This document shows positions 33,702-47,475 of a stretch of DNA of 64,000 nt, piece by piece. Position numbers and translations under genes: made by a program. The notes beneath the pieces were generated by a model that saw only the letters and a list, made by a program, of their open reading frames with translations, was not told where the DNA came from and ran no database searches. The stretch is from Macrocystis pyrifera (taxonomy: Eukaryota; Sar; Phaeophyceae; Laminariales; Laminariaceae): positions 1,240,001-1,304,000 of the forward strand of contig JASSKH010000037.1 of the NCBI GenBank assembly GCA_031763025.1, in the 5' to 3' direction. How positions within the stretch are numbered: position 1 is the stretch's first letter; the number at the start of each line of letters is the position of its first letter.

Positions 33702-36700
33702 GTAGATACCTGGTACACTCAAGTATCGAGTAACTCAACGTATTCACCGCGAAATGATCCGACGGTGAATTGCTTTGTTTCGTGCTGGAACCGGCTCGTA
33801 GTGTACTTCAAAGCATCCTTCGCACTTCGAAACCCTCTCGCAGGCGTACCGGGTCTACTGGAGCGCATGTTTTGCGACCGTGATCACTTGGGTGTTTGCT
33901 GTGGCTGCAGCGGCAGATGATGCGTGGGTGATCATCTACGGAGAAACAGGCTTTGGACTCGGGCAGGATTGCGACTACGATCGTTCCGTGTGCGTTCTAT
34001 GTGAGTGCCTCATGTGAGGAAAAGGAAAAGATTATTATAGGAGGGATCGGGAACCGATATGATAATAATCTGTAGTTTGTTGTTGTACAGAGAATTAGGC
34101 GTTATGGTTCATATTCGTTGGCGGGGTACGTATCAGTAGTACGTAGTCACTTCGACAGCAGCAGCGGGCACTGTTTGGTTGATCGCGCTTGTGGGAGCAC
34201 CAAGTGGATACCGCACGGAACGGTGCTGGCAGACTGGTAGAACACGCGAACAGATAGGGCCCGTGGCTCGCACCTGGACAGCGGTCGCTCGCTGGGCCAG
34301 GAATTCGTGAATTCTGTTAATGACTACCTGGTACGCAATTGGAACACCAATAATTAGAGGCGTCGGCGTCTTCAGGTGGGTCACACAACAAAGACGCGGA
34401 GCCCGTAGATTGTTGTAGATAAAATAGAACTCTCTGTCAAATGTTGGTCTTGTGTCTGAAACCGGTCGTTCTTGGGCATTCGCGCCGACTCAGCCTCTGT
34501 ATAGCTGCGTTGGGTTTGCACAATGCACAGGAGAAAGTAATAAAAGGCGGCCAATTCGTCGATTTTCTCAATGTAGATAGCCCCTGCAGCGTCACTCCGC
34601 ACGGCTCAGAAGCACCTTCCGCCCTCCCGTCTGGGCGGGGGTCGCTACGGCAGGTGGCATCGCGATCAAGAACGCCCACCGCATCTCTATCGCAAGGCGC
34701 GTTTGTTGCTCGAAGGGGACGGAATCCTTGCCTGATCACTCTGATCAGTTGGCCCCGACCCTGTCTATAGTATTGCTCTCTTTTAATACCCAACAATATA
34801 CTCATAATATAATACTATCTTAGTCATAAAATACTTCTCGGGCAATAGGGGCGGCGTTTTTTCCTAAGAGTCTAATTTCACGATGCTTAGTTCGAGAAGT
34901 CGAGGATCGAGGGGAGACCACATGTATACTAACATATGGAGCACCACAAACAGTACGAGCGCCCCTCGCTGCTTCCCGATGTATCTTTCAAGTACTATAC
35001 AAGTAGTAGTCGATGTAGTGACCTACTCGCACGATATCCTTGCACTTCAGAAGCAGCAGAAGCAGTACTACCACCGACTTCGTGTAAAACTATTAATAGC
35101 TACTAGGTAAAGAATAGTTCGCGGCGATCACTGTCTGAAGTGCCGAAGCCTATGAGTCTGGTGATATTTTGACAAATTCTCGGATAAGAGCAAAATATTA
35201 TCACAGTAGCAAAGTGCGCAGCAGCTATTAATAATGGCGTTATTAATAGGCATAAACAAACGTCAAAGTATTAAGACATTGCTTGCAACCCGTGAAACAA
35301 AATCGAAAAATCTAATGGTTTTGTTAATACTCGGACGGCGTAAATTGCGATCAAAGGATCGAAGTGCGCAGCGTTAAAAAAAATGTTAGGCATAAACAAA
35401 AGTCCAAATGACGATGCTGCCGGCTATAAACAGTACACAACTACTGCTTCCTGTAGTACCGTACCGTGACGAGCAAAACATTTAATTGTTTGGAAACAGG
35501 CCACAAATCACTTCAAATCCTACGTATGGATCCTACCACCCACAATGTTGTTGCGTGCTGTTGGGACGGCATCAAATATACACGAGCATGCCAACAGAGG
35601 TACAGTAACTATCTCATCTCACGAACTGTAGTAGAGAGATATATGCCCCCTCAAACTCGTACCAGTATGATTCAACTGGCTGCCCGATGAGCTGAGTGCG
35701 TTATCGAGAGTTCAGAGTGTGTGTCACAGCTACATATCGTTTTGCTGCGTCGCCACATGGTTTGTGACCACAACCGATGTCGGATGACCGTACAAACAGA
35801 ATAACGAAAAACGCCTGTATCACACGAAAGCAGGCCAAAGTATTTGTTTATCGATCGACAGAGTACGCTGATGTGATACTGGTGATGAGTCGTGGCAAAA
35901 GGCGCCAGGATAGGAATTGCTGGCAGACTACCCGTTTTGAGTCGAGCAAACCAATGGAGCTATTAATAGTAGCCTCGAGCGTTTGGCGTCGATCCGTTGT
36001 CTAGGCGTTGGGTGCATCAGCGGCAACAGCAGTAGTTAGTTCGTTTGTGGAACCCGAAAAACACAGCCCAGAGGGGCTGTATGCGATAGTACTGTATGGC
36101 ATGTCGTGGCGAATTTGTTGGGTAGGGGGTGGCTGGCGTGACTCCCAGGGGTCCTAAAGCAATCGTCCCAAAAATATCGCCCGATCATCTCCGCCTCAAG
36201 ATCTTCGGCTCGAGTTTCTATAGCGGTTGGAGACCTTTTACTCCAGACAGAACCCGAAGAGATTATCTCTCAAGAACCCGTAACTGTCAACCCTACTGAC
36301 AATATCGCCGCCTATCGGCCGACGTCGGATATTTTACACACAGAGATCACCGTCTACTTTATATTCTAACAACTTGTCGCCACTGACCTGCAGCCGCATT
36401 GCATTTTCGACACAACCGTATCCCACAGACGACGCCGCGACTATATGCCAGTACACCGCGACGGTGCTTGTCAGCTGCGCGCTCGTGGTTGTGGTCATCG
36501 CATCTTTTTCGTCACCTCCCAAGACGGGCGTGCTTGGGGTAGTTCTGGGGATATTGCTGGCCTATTTCTTCTTGTGCCAGATTATCGCCTGCTCCCTCAT
36601 AAGGGCTGCGGTCAACAAATGTGAGAGCAGTAGTAGCTCCTTTGGTTCGATTATATCTGTTGACGCTTGGTTTAGGCGGAAATAGCGTGGATCCTGGCGG

Positions 36701-37717
36701 GGTGTATCGAATTCATTCGCCGTGGAATCTTAGGACGCCGGGATGGTGATAGTACCCGAACATGGCGGCATTCAGTACTCGAGCGAGCGAAGTTTATGGA
36801 GGTCGAAACGATTTATGAAAAGGCGATGCCGGCGCTCCGCACCAACAAAAATGTAAACATAACATAGCACTACAAGCAGTAGGGGCCTCTCCGCATGGTC
36901 GTTGTTTTCAGTAAGATGGGGCCGCCCGCTGTGGGCAACTCGACGAGGCGCAATAGTGTCGACGTCCTCGAGCACGAAGTTCGAGACTCCCGCTCCAGAA
37001 AAGCAGGTGTGTTTTCCCATATGATATGACCCCCACAGCCGGTAGCACCGGTGAACAGCCACACAACGACATACTAAATGAGTCCGCGCGTATAATCGGT
37101 CGTAGTAGCGTATCCAAGGCACCTTAACCTATCCTCGTACAACAAACGTAAATTTATCTCGTAACCTATTATCGCCGATTCTAGCAACGCACCACCTTCT
37201 GCTGCGCCCACATGGTTGAGAAAAAACTCATTAGAAGGCCATAGGCCATCCATGGTTCGGCATGGCTCGTCAAGGGCACGGCAGCAGTCACTCCTTGGCT
37301 TGCCTACCCCTATTCAATTGCCGCATTTTCGCCCTCATTCCTCTCCCTCGCCGAATATTTCTTCGCTTTGCTTCAGACAACGGCATCACATTTCGCTACG
37401 GGCCCGGTTTAGATTTAGGCCCTACCTTTGGCGTGGCAGTAACAGGTTCACTCTTAGGTCTAGCCGGCACCATCACCATCCTAACCCTGCGCTCACGCGC
37501 GACAAAGGGCGATGAGGGTCCCTTTAGGAAGTGCATGTCTGAGAGAGGTGCTGTGGCTGAAGAGGCTTCGGCGGGAAGTAACGTCGGGACGTGCTGCTCT
37601 GCGCTTGTGGTGCGTCTTGTAGCCGGTACCAGCAGTATGTCTATTGATCGCTGTGCGCAGAAATGTTTGTTTTGTTTAACCAACCACCCTGAAAAAATGA
37701 GTTGCTTGCCGTTGTAG
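33702..37717 (+). pseudogene. Four-membrane-segment protein gene, array copy 1 (start lost)
   Basis: Predicted exons: an open stretch without ATG ending at 33764, then 33844-34000, 36429-36620 and 37377-37717 (stop TAG). Introns are 79, 2428 and 756 bp with GT-AG ends, including GTGAGT at 34001 and GTGAGA at 36621. Exon 2 encodes the YWSACFATVITWVFAVAAAA membrane segment and a loop with Trp and Cys. Exon 3 has two segments around SSPPKTG, and exon 4 has the fourth segment (GSLLGLAGTITILTL) and a Cys-rich tail. Homology with the other copies stops at about 33728, so the true first exon is cut off and expression is doubtful. Exons 3-4 are closest to copy 3. Confidence 0.55.
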
Positions 37718-37934
37718 CCGATGAACAAGTATATGCTTGGGTTTCGGCTTCTCAGGGCCGAGCCGCTCGCTGACATGCATCGCTGATCCTCCCGCTGACC
37801 ATAGAAGTAGAAGCTGCCCTCCGAAACACTAAAATGTTACCGAGACACAGCTTGGTTTTCAATTTTTCCTCTTTCAGCCCACCTTTGACAAACTGCAAGT
37901 AACGCGCATCGTCCCCTAGACTCGCCACGCGCGC

Positions 37935-38300
37935 TTATGCCGCCCGCCTTGGTACCACCTCAGCTTGCAGCGCCGTTCGTGCTGAACGCGTTTTTGGCTT
38001 CGGCGCGCAGTCTCTGCTCGTGCTCCTCCTATATACACCTTTGTTGCTGCCTGTGTCAACCCTCAGGCGTTTCTCGGTTTCAGCTGATAGTTTTCGCTCT
38101 TCAACTATTGATAGAGCTTCAGCCGATCGGTGGCCTTCAGCCTCCCCAGCGCATGGAGCAAGGGCTACGCCGCGTGCCGCGTGCGCGAGCGGGCTGTGCC
38201 GTCGCTCCAGCACATGCATGAGTTACGGTGCTCCGAAGCATTCTCGACACGCTCGTCCTCCCCAACTTTTTCAATCGATTTCCCAGTGCGATCGAAAACG
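37935..38300 (-). pseudogene. Minus-strand coiled-coil-like segment, intergenic copy 1
   Basis: On the minus strand this reads GEAEGHRSAEALSIVEERKL and onward, rich in Glu, Ala, Arg and Lys like a coiled coil. Homologous segments lie at 42673-43037 and 47476-47760, each between two membrane-protein genes and in opposite orientation. Frame changes relative to copy 2 suggest this one is broken. It may be one exon of an unrecognised minus-strand gene duplicated with the array. Confidence 0.3.
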
Positions 38301-38479
38301 CAGCATTGTTTTTTAGGAGCCTCCTGCCTTTCGTGGTTTGTTTTCGGTTTGTTGCCACGAGAATTTCCCATATTATCAAACTTCTGATGTTTCAAGTACT
38401 GTAGCGATACTTCACACGACTGTGGATACTTGTGAGCTGTTTTCTTTGCTGCTTACGGTAAAGCCAGGCGCACTTTTTC

Positions 38480-41400
38480 ATGTCCTACACTATTGAGTAC
38501 CAATCGGTTCGCAATGGAGCATTGTCCGCAAGAGCCGAAAACAGTAGATCAACGTACTTAACGGCTGAAGACCCAACGGTGAAATATTCCGTTTCTTGCT
38601 GGAATCAGCTCGTAGTTCATTTCAAACCCTCAACACCCGGCATCCTTCGCCCCGTTCCATCTTTCGAAACCCTCTCGTAGACGTACCGGGTCTACTGGAG
38701 CGCATGTTTTGCGACCGTGATCACGTGGGTGTTTGCTGTGGCTGCAGCGGCAGATGATGCGTGGCTTATCTTCCATGCGGAAACAAGCTCTGGACTCGGG
38801 CAGGATTGCAGCGTTGATGATTTCGCATGCTCTCTATGTGAGTGCCCCACGTGGGGAAAGCTTGATGTTCACGTTAACTGGAACTTCAAGAACTAGAGGC
38901 GTCGGCGTCGTCAAGCCGGTCGCACACGAAAAAAACGACGCGTAGCCCGTCGATTGTTGTAGATGACGAGAAATTCGAGTTTCCGTTAAGGAGTGTTGAC
39001 GTTCACGTAGAGTTGATCGAAGTTAAACGCTCTGTAAGGTGTTGGTCCCATGTGTTGGTCCTGAGTCTGAAATCGGTCGTTCTTGGGCCTTCGCGCAGGC
39101 TGACTAGCTGTACAGCTGCGTTGGGTTTACACAACAGACAGGGTAAAGTGAAAGAAGACGGCCAATGTTTCGATTTCTTTGGTGTAGATAGCCCCCGTAG
39201 CTCCACCCCATGCGCCTCAGAAGCACCCTCCGCCCACCCGTCTTGGCGGGATTCACCACTGGAGGTGGCATCGCGATTAGGAACGCCCACCGCATCTCTA
39301 TCGCACGACGCGTCGATTAAAGCTCGAAGGGGACGTATCCCTTGCTCGAATACTCTGATAAGTTGACCATGAGCCCATCTATGGTATGACACTGTTCCAG
39401 TATACCCAATACAATACTCCTAGTATACACTATCTTGATGATATAATAGTTCTCCACAGATGGAGGCGGAGAACTGATTTCCTAAGACTCTAGTTTTTTT
39501 GCTTAGTGCAAAAAGTCGAGGATCGAGAGGAGGCCACACATGCACAAATATGTAGAGCACCACAACCAGTACGAGCGCCCATCGCTGCTGCCCGATGTAT
39601 CTTACAAACACTATACAAGTAGTAGTCGATGTACTTAGTGGCCTCGAACGATATAATTTCAGTTCAGTAGGAGCAGAAGCAGTAATACACCACCGACTAC
39701 GTATCAAACTAACTACCTGGTACGGAATACTTCGCGGCGACCGCTGTCTCAAGCCTACCAGGTACCAGGTATATGGTAATATTTGGCAAATTCTCGGACA
39801 GGATAAGTTGTTATCGCAGCATCAAAAGTGGGCAGCAGCTAATACGATCATTAGACATAAGCTAACGTCGAAGTTTGACGACACTGCTTGCAACCCGTGA
39901 TACAAAATCGAAGAATGCTAGTGGTCTGGTAAATTCTCCGACAGAGAAAATTAAGCGCAAAGTGCGCAGCGGTTGAAAACATTATTAGGCGTATACGAAA
40001 CGTCAACTGACGAGGCTGCCTGCTGTAAACTGTAAGCAACGTACTGCTTCCTGTAGTACTCTACCGTCAAGAGCGAAAAGTTTAATTGTTTGACAGAAGA
40101 CCACAAATCAATTCAAATCCTACATATGGTTCCTACCACCCACAGTGCTGTTGCGTGATGTCAGGACGGCATCATACATACACGAGCATGCGAATAGAGG
40201 TACGGTGACTACTATATCTCATCTCACGAACAGTAATAGAGAGAGATGCCCCCTCAAACTCGTACCGGTATGATGCAACTGGTTGCCCGATGAGCAGAGT
40301 GTGTTGTCGAGAGTCCAGAGTGTGTGTGTCACAGTGCATATTGGTCTGCTGCGTCGCCATATCGCTTGTGACCGCAACCGATGTCGGATGAGCATACTAA
40401 CAGAATAACGAACAACGCCTGTATCACACGAATGCAAGCCAGAGTATTTGTTTATCGATCGAGAGATAATTCTGCTGTGATACTGATGATGGGTAGTGGG
40501 ACAAGGCACCGGGGTAGACATTGCCGGCAGGCTACCCGTTTTGAGTCGAGCAAACCAAGTGAATAGAGCTAGCGGCCTGGAAGGTTTAGTGTCGATCCGT
40601 TGTCTAGGCGTCGTCGGTCGCAGCAGTGGCAACAGCCGCAGTTAGTTAGTGGAACCCGAAAAACACAGCCCAAAGGTGCTGTATGCGATGATACTGTACG
40701 GTATGCCGTGGGGTTCTTGTTGGATAGGGGCTGGCTGGTGTGACGCCCCGGGTCCTAAAACAATTGCCCTAGCCACATCGACCTCAGATCTCCGCTTCAA
40801 TATCTCCGTCTCAAAGTTATCTAGTGCTTTGATATCTAGGAATCCGTGATTATCAACCCCACTGCCAACCTCGCCGCATATCGTACATCGGCCGACGCCG
40901 GATTTTATACACCGTCTTACGTATATTTGTAAAACTTGTCGCCACTGACTTGCAGCCGCGTTGCACTTTCGACACAACCGTATCCCTCAGATGACACCGC
41001 GACAGCCTTCCAGTTCATCGCAACGGTGATTGTCAGCGTCGCGCTCGTGGTCGTGTTCGTCGCTGCGTTCTCGTCGCCTCCCAAGACGGGCGTGCTCGGG
41101 CTAGTCCTGGGGATTATGCTGGCAGTGTTCTCCGTGTGCCAGATTATCGCCTTCTCTCTCATGGCTGCCATGAGGACCGAACGTGAGAGTAACAGTAGCT
41201 TTTTCGTGTCGGTTCTACCTGCTGGCGCTTGGTTTCTGCGGAAATAGCGTGGACGTTGGCGGGGAGTGTCGAATAAATGCGACGCTGGATCTTAGCACGC
41301 CGCTATGGTGATGGTAGCCAACATGGCGACATCAAATACTCATAATGCCCGACGTTTATGGAGGTCGAAACGATTTTTTATGTAAAGACGATGCGTGCGC

Positions 41401-42277
41401 TCTGCACCACCAGAAGCACATACATAATATAGCACTACACTACGAGTGGTAGGCACCTCCGCATTGCCGTTCTTTCCAGCACGATGCGGCTGCCCAAACT
41501 GAGTAACTCGATGAGGTACAATAGTGTCGACGTGCTCGTGCGCAATGTTCGAGACTCCCGCCCCACAAACGCACGTGTGTTGTACCATGACATGATCCCT
41601 CGGAGTTGAACGCACCGGCAGGCAGCCACACAACGACAGAGTATATGGGTCGGCGCGTATAATCCGTCGTAGCGTATCCACACTACCCTAATTTGTTCGT
41701 GTACAACAAACATAAATGGATGCAAAAAAGCTATTGTCGCCGATTCTAGCAATGCGGCCCCTTCTGCTGCGCCCGCAAAGTTGCGAAGAAGACTCCTTGG
41801 AGGACCATAGGTCGTCCATGGTTCGGGATGGCCCGACAAGGGCACAGCAGCAGTCGCTCCTTGGGTTGCCTATCATGACCCTGCCCCTGCTCAATTGCGG
41901 CGTTTTCTCCCTCTCTCCCTCCTGCGCCCCATATTCTCCACTGCACTTCAGTCGACAGCGCACGGATCGAAACTGGCCCTACCTTTGGCGTGGCAGTGAT
42001 AGGTTCGCTGTTAGGTCTGGCCGGCACCATTACCATCCTCACCCTGCGCTCACGCGCGACAAAGGACGATGAGGGTCCCTTTAGGAAGTGCATATCTGAG
42101 GGAGGTGTTGCGGCTGGAGGGGCTTCGGCGGGAAACGACGCGAGGACTTCTTGCTCCGGAGGAGCTTCGGTGGGAAGCAGCGCCAGGAGTTTTTGCTTTG
42201 CGCCTGTGGTGCGTTTTGTAGCCGACACCAGCAGTATGTCTAGTGATCGCTGTGCGCAGAAATGTTTGTTTTGTTGA
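38480..42277 (+). CDS. Four-membrane-segment protein gene, array copy 2 (intact prediction, 257 aa)
   Basis: Exons 38480-38578, 38681-38837, 40991-41182 and 41952-42277 join in frame (774 nt, ATG to TGA). Introns are 102, 2153 and 769 bp, phases 0, 1 and 1, all GT-AG. Membrane segments fall at about residues 39-57, 94-112, 120-145 and 161-181. Loop 1 (58-93) carries Trp61, Cys76 and Cys83. The turn between segments 2 and 3 is SSPPKTG. The tail after residue 182 has DDEGPFRKC and two GGAS-type repeats with Cys. No signal peptide is evident; exon 1 gives a 33-residue polar N-terminus. Topology recalls claudin/PMP22 proteins, but I recognise no family. A plasma-membrane role is inference. Confidence 0.65.
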
Positions 42278-42672
42278 CCCAACCGCACTAAAAAAAAAAT
42301 GAGAACAACATTCACCAAACTGCTTCATATAGGGGCCAACAAACAAAAGTTCTCAGCAGATCATGAAACAGGAAATATAATATATTGCGATCAAACGTTA
42401 GCTAAACAAGCAAGAAAGAAGGCGATGCCGCGCGGCTGCTTGCCGATGTAGCCGATGAACTAGTATATGCTTGGGGTTTCAGCTTCTCAGGGGCGAGCCG
42501 CTCGTGAACATGCATCGTTGATCCTCCCGCTGACCATAGAAGTAGAAGGTACCCTCCAAAACACCAAAACGTTGCCGAGACATACCATGGTCATTTAATA
42601 TTTCCTCTTTTAGTCCATCTGTGACTAACTCTACAAGTGACGCGCATCGCCCCCTAGACTCGCCACGCGCGC

Positions 42673-43037
42673 TTATGCCGCCCGCCTCGGTCCCTCCTCA
42701 GCTTCCAGCGCCGCTTGTGCTGCACGCGTTTCTGCTTCGGCGCGCAGTCTCTGCTCGTGCTCTTCCTATGTACACCTTTGTTGCTGCCTTTGTCAACCCT
42801 CAGGCGTTTCTCGGTTTCAGTTGATACGTTTCGCTCCTCAGCTATTGATAGAGCTTCAGCCGATCGGTGGCCTTCAGTCTTCCCAGCGCATGGAGCAAGG
42901 GCTCCGCCGCGTGCGCGAGCGGCGCTGTTGTGCCGTCGCTCCAGCACATGCATGGCAGTAAGGGCGCTCCGAGGCATTCTCAACGCACCTGTCCTCAACT
43001 TTGTGAATCGATTTCCCAGTGCAATCGAAAAATGCAT
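42673..43037 (-). pseudogene. Minus-strand coiled-coil-like segment, intergenic copy 2
   Basis: Best preserved of three. The last part (42765-42673) encodes EEHEQRLRAEAETRAAQAAL and then a few residues to a TAA stop. The part before it (around EGHRSAEALSIAEERN) lies in another frame, separated by about 35 bp ending in ACATAG, either a frameshift or a very short intron. High Glu/Ala/Arg content with few stops favours past coding on the minus strand. The plus strand is also open but Ser/Leu/Cys-rich and less natural. Confidence 0.35.
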
Positions 43038-43243
43038 ACTTTGTTTTTCTTAGAGCCTCCTGGCTTTCGTGATTTATTTTCGGTTTGTTGCGACGAGAAT
43101 TTCCCGTACTATCAAACTTCTGATGTTTCAAGTACTGATGTTTCAAGTACTGTAGTGATATTTCACACGACTGTGGATAATTGTGAGCTGCTTTCTTTGC
43201 TGCTTACGGTAAAGCCAGGCGCACTTTTCATGTACTAACACGT

Positions 43244-46200
43244 TTGAGTACCAATCGATTCGCGATAGAGACTCGTCCGAAAGAGCCGAAAACTGGATCA
43301 ACGTATTCAACGGCCGATGACCGAAAGGTGAAATATTTCGCTTCTTGCTGGAACCGGCTTGTAGTGTATTTCAAAGCATCCTTCGCCTCGTTCTATCTTT
43401 CGGACCTCTCTCGCAGGCGTACCAGGTCTACTGGAGCGCATGCTTTGCGACCGCGATCACGTGGGTGTTTGCTGTGGCTGCAGCGGCAGATGATGCGTGG
43501 CTGATCATCGACGGAGAAACAGACTTGAGACTCGGGCAGGATTGCGACTACGATGTTTCCGTGTGCGCTAGATGTGAGTGCCCCACGTGAGGAAAGCATG
43601 ATGTTGACTACCTGGTACGCAATTGGAACACTAATAATTAGAGACGACGGCGTCGTCAAGTCGGTCACACAAAAATGACGCGGAGACCGTCAATTGTTGT
43701 AGATGAAATAGAACTCTCTGTCAGATGTTGATCCTGCGTCTGAAACCGATCGTTCTCGGGCATTCGCGCCAACTGAGTCTCTGTATAGCTGCGTTGGGTT
43801 TGCACACTGCACAGGAGAAAGTAATAAAAGGCGGCCAATTCGTCGATTTTCTCAATGTAGATAGCCCCTGCAGCGTCACTCCGCGCGGCTCAGAAGCACC
43901 CTCCGCCCTCCCGTCTGGCCGGGAGTCGCTGCGGCAGGTGGCATCGCGATCAAGAACGCCTACCGCATCTCTATCGCACGATGCGTTGTTTGTTGCTCGA
44001 AGGAGGCGTAGTCCTTGCCGGATAACTTTTGATAAGTTGACCCTGTCTATGGTATGACCCTGTTTCAATACCCAACATAATCCTCCTATTATAGACTATC
44101 GTAATCATAGAATACTTCTGGGGCGATAGGGGCGGCGAAGTTTTTTCCCAAGAGTCTAATTTTATTATGCTTAGTGCGAGAAGTCGAGGATCGAGGGGAG
44201 ACCACATGTAAACAAATATGTAGAGCACCACAACTAGTAGGAGCGCCCCTCGCTGCTTCCCGATGTATCTTACAAGTACTATACACGTAGTAGTCGATAT
44301 AGTGGCCTACTCACACGATATCCTCTTCGTTCAGAAGCAGCAGAAGCAGTACTACCACCGCCTTCGTGTAAAACTAACTACCAGGTCTAGGATAGTTCGC
44401 GGCGATCACTGTCTGAAGTGCTGAAGCCTTCGAATATGGTAAAAATTGACAAATTCTCGGATATACTGAAATATTACGACAGTATCAAAGTGAGCAGCAG
44501 CTAATACGATCATTAGGCATAAACAAACGTCAAAGTATGAAGGCACTGCTTTCGACCCGTGAAACAAAATCGAAAAATGCTAATGGTCTGGTAAATACTC
44601 GGAGGGCGTAAATTGCGATCAGAGTATCAAAGTGCGCAACGGTTAAAAATATTATTGGGCATATGACAAAAGCCCAAATGACGATGCTGCTTGCTCAAAC
44701 CAGTAAGCAACTACTGCTTTCTGTAGTACCGTACCGTGACGAGCAAAACGTTTAATTTGTCGTAGCAGACCACACATCAATTCAAATCCTATATATGGTT
44801 CCTACCACCCACAGTGCTGTTGCGTGCTATCGGGATGGCATCATAGATACACCAGCATGCGATAGAGATACGGTGACTATCTCATCTCACGAACAGCAAT
44901 AGAGAGAGATGACCCCTCAAAGTCGTACCAGTATGATACAACTGGCTGTCCGATGAGCTGAGTGCGTTGTCGAGAGTTCAGAGTGTGTGTCACAGCTACA
45001 TATCGTTTTGCTGCGTCGCCACATGGTTTGTGACCACAACCGATGTCGGATGAGCGCACAAACAGAATAACGAACAACGCCTGTATTACACGAAAGCAGG
45101 CCAAAGTATTTGTTCATCGATCGAGAGATTACGCTGATGTGATACTGGTGATGAGTCGTGGCAAAAGGCGCCGGGATAGGAATTGCTGGCAGACTACCCG
45201 TTTTGAGTCGAGCAAACCAAGTGAATGGAGCTAGTAGCCTCGAGCGTTTGGTGTCAATCTGTTCTCTAGGCGTGGGGTGCATCAGCGGCAACAGCAGTAG
45301 TTAGTTCGTTTGTGGAACCCGAAAAAAAAAAACACAGCCCAGAGGGGCTGTATGCGATAGTACTGTATGGCATGTCGTGGCGAATTTGTTGGGTAGGGGG
45401 TGGCTGGCGTGACTCCCCGGGGTCCTAAAGCAATCGTCCCAAAAACATCGCCCGATCATCTCCGCCTCAAGATCTCCGGCTCGAGTTTCTATAGCGGTTG
45501 GAGACCTTTTACTCCAGACAGAACCCGAAGAGATTATCTCTCAAGAACCCGTAACTGTCAACCCTACTGACAATATCGCCGCCTATCGGCCGACGTCGGA
45601 TATTTTACACACAGAGATCACCGTCTACTTTATATTCTAACAACTTGTCGCCACTGACCTGCAGCCGCATTGCATTTTCGACACAACCGTATCCCTCAGA
45701 CGACGCCGCGACTATATGCCAGTACACCGCGACGGTGCTTGTCAGCTGCGCGCTCGTGGTTGTGGTCATCGCATCTTTTTCGTCACCTCCCAAGACGGGC
45801 GTGCTCGGGGTAGTTCTGGGGATATTGCTGGCATATTTCTTCCTGTGCCAGATTATCGCCTGCTCTCTCATAGGGGCTGCGGTCAACACATGTGAGAGCA
45901 GTAGTAGCTTCTGTGGTTCGATTATATCTGCTGACGCTTGGTTTAGGCGGAAATAGCGTGGATCCTGGCGGGGTGTATCGAATTCATTCGCCGCGGAATC
46001 CTAGGTCGCCGGGATGGTGATAGTCCCCGAACATGGCGGCATCCAGTACTCGAGCGAGCGAAGTTTATGGAGGTCGAAACGATTTATGAAAAGACGATGC
46101 GGGCGCTTCGCACCAACAAAAATGTAAACATAACATAGCACTACAAGCAGTAGGTGCCTCCGCATGGTCGTTGTTTTCAGTAAGATCGGGCCGCCCGCTG

Positions 46201-46990
46201 TGGGCAACTCGACGAGGTGCAATAGTGTCGACGTCCTCGAGCGCGAAGTTCGAGACTCCCGCCCCAGAAAAGCAGGTGTGCTGTCCCATGATATGACCCC
46301 CACAGCCGGTAGCACCGGTGAACAGCCACACAACGACATACTAAAAGAGCCCGCGCGTATAGTCGGTCGTAGTAGCGTATCCACGGTACCTTAACCTATT
46401 ATCGCCGATTCTAGCAAAGCATCACCTTCTGCTGCGCCCACATGGTTGAGAAAAAAACTCCTTAGAAGGCCATAGGCCATCCATGGTTCGGCATGGCTCG
46501 TCAAGAGCACGGCAGCAGTCGCTCCTTGGCTTGCCCACCCCTATTCAATTGCCGCATTTTCGCCCTCATTCCCCTCCCTCGCCGAACACTTCTTCGCTTT
46601 GCTTCAGACAACGGGGCCGGTTTAGATTTAGGCCCTACTTTTGGCGTGGCAGCGACGGGTTCACTCTTGGGTCTAGCCGGCAGCATCACCATCCTAACCC
46701 TGCGCTCACGCGCGACAAATGGCGATGAGGGTCCCTTTAGAAAGTGCATGTCTGGGGGAGGTGCTGTGACTGGAGGGGCTTCGGCGGGAAACGACGCGAG
46801 GACTTCTTGCTCCGGACCAGCTTCAGCGGGAAGTAACGTCGGGACTTGCTGCTCTGCGTTTGTGGTGCGTCTTGTAGCCGGTACAGCAGTATGTCTAATG
46901 ATCGTTGTGCGCAGAAATGCCTGTTTAACCAACAACCCTGAAAAAAATGACAAACAGCAGTCACCAAACAGTTTCGTAAAGAGGCCATAA
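43244..46990 (+). pseudogene. Four-membrane-segment protein gene, array copy 3 (first exon damaged)
   Basis: Exons 43417-43573, 45700-45891 and 46608-46990 (TAA) match copies 1, 2 and 4 in length, phase and splice sites (GTGAGT at 43574, GTGAGA at 45892, CTTCAG before 46608). The first exon ends at 43327. Relative to copy 2 it has lost two bases and its ATG is followed by a stop, so only a TTG (43244) opens the frame. It could use another start or be dead. The tail has the two-repeat GASAGNDARTSCSG form but a frame-shifted, longer C-terminus than copy 2. Very similar to copy 1 over exons 3-4. Confidence 0.5.
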
Positions 46991-47240
46991 AGCAAAAGCT
47001 GTCAGGATTTCGGCAGACCATGAAGGAGGAAATATAAGATATTGGGATCGAAAGTTAGCAGAACAAGCAAGAACAGCAGCTGCTGCAGCAGCAGCAAATG
47101 GTAGGTGGCGATGCCACGCGGTTGTTTGCCGTTGTAGCCGATGAACTAGTATATGCTTGGGTTTTAGCTTCTCAGGGCCGAGCTGCTCGCGGACATGCAT
47201 CGCTGATCCTCCCGCTGACCATAAAAGTAGAAAAACACTA

Positions 47241-47345
47241 TTACGGGGGTCCATAGTGAATATGACCTACGGTACACACAAAAACCTATATTTTTCCCCA
47301 TTTTTACTGACAATATTCGGTCCTATTTACTATGGTCCCCCTTAA
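47241..47345. mobile_element. 105-bp TA-inserting MITE, copy 2
   Basis: TA at 47239-47240 and 47346-47347. The ends are TTACGGGGGTCCATAGT and ACTATGGTCCCCCTTAA. It lies between membrane-protein gene 3 and the coiled-coil-like segment 3, at a position without the element in the other intergenic spacers. Confidence 0.8.
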
Positions 47346-47475
47346 TAAAAAGTTACCGAGACACAGTCTCTGGTTATTCAATATTTTCCTCAGCTCATGT
47401 TTGACAAACTGCAAGTACTGTGCCTCGTTCCTTAGACTCGCCACGCGCTCCTATGCCGCCCGCCTTGGTACCTCC

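Noticed and set aside
33844-34000. Continuous coding across intron 1 into exon 2
   Set aside because: In copies 2 and 4 the bases before exon 2 read TAG in that frame, while all copies keep a YAG acceptor.
42050-42346. Minus-strand frames over exon 4 of the membrane-protein genes
   Set aside because: The plus strand has consistent splice phases and membrane segments in four copies. The antisense frames have neither.
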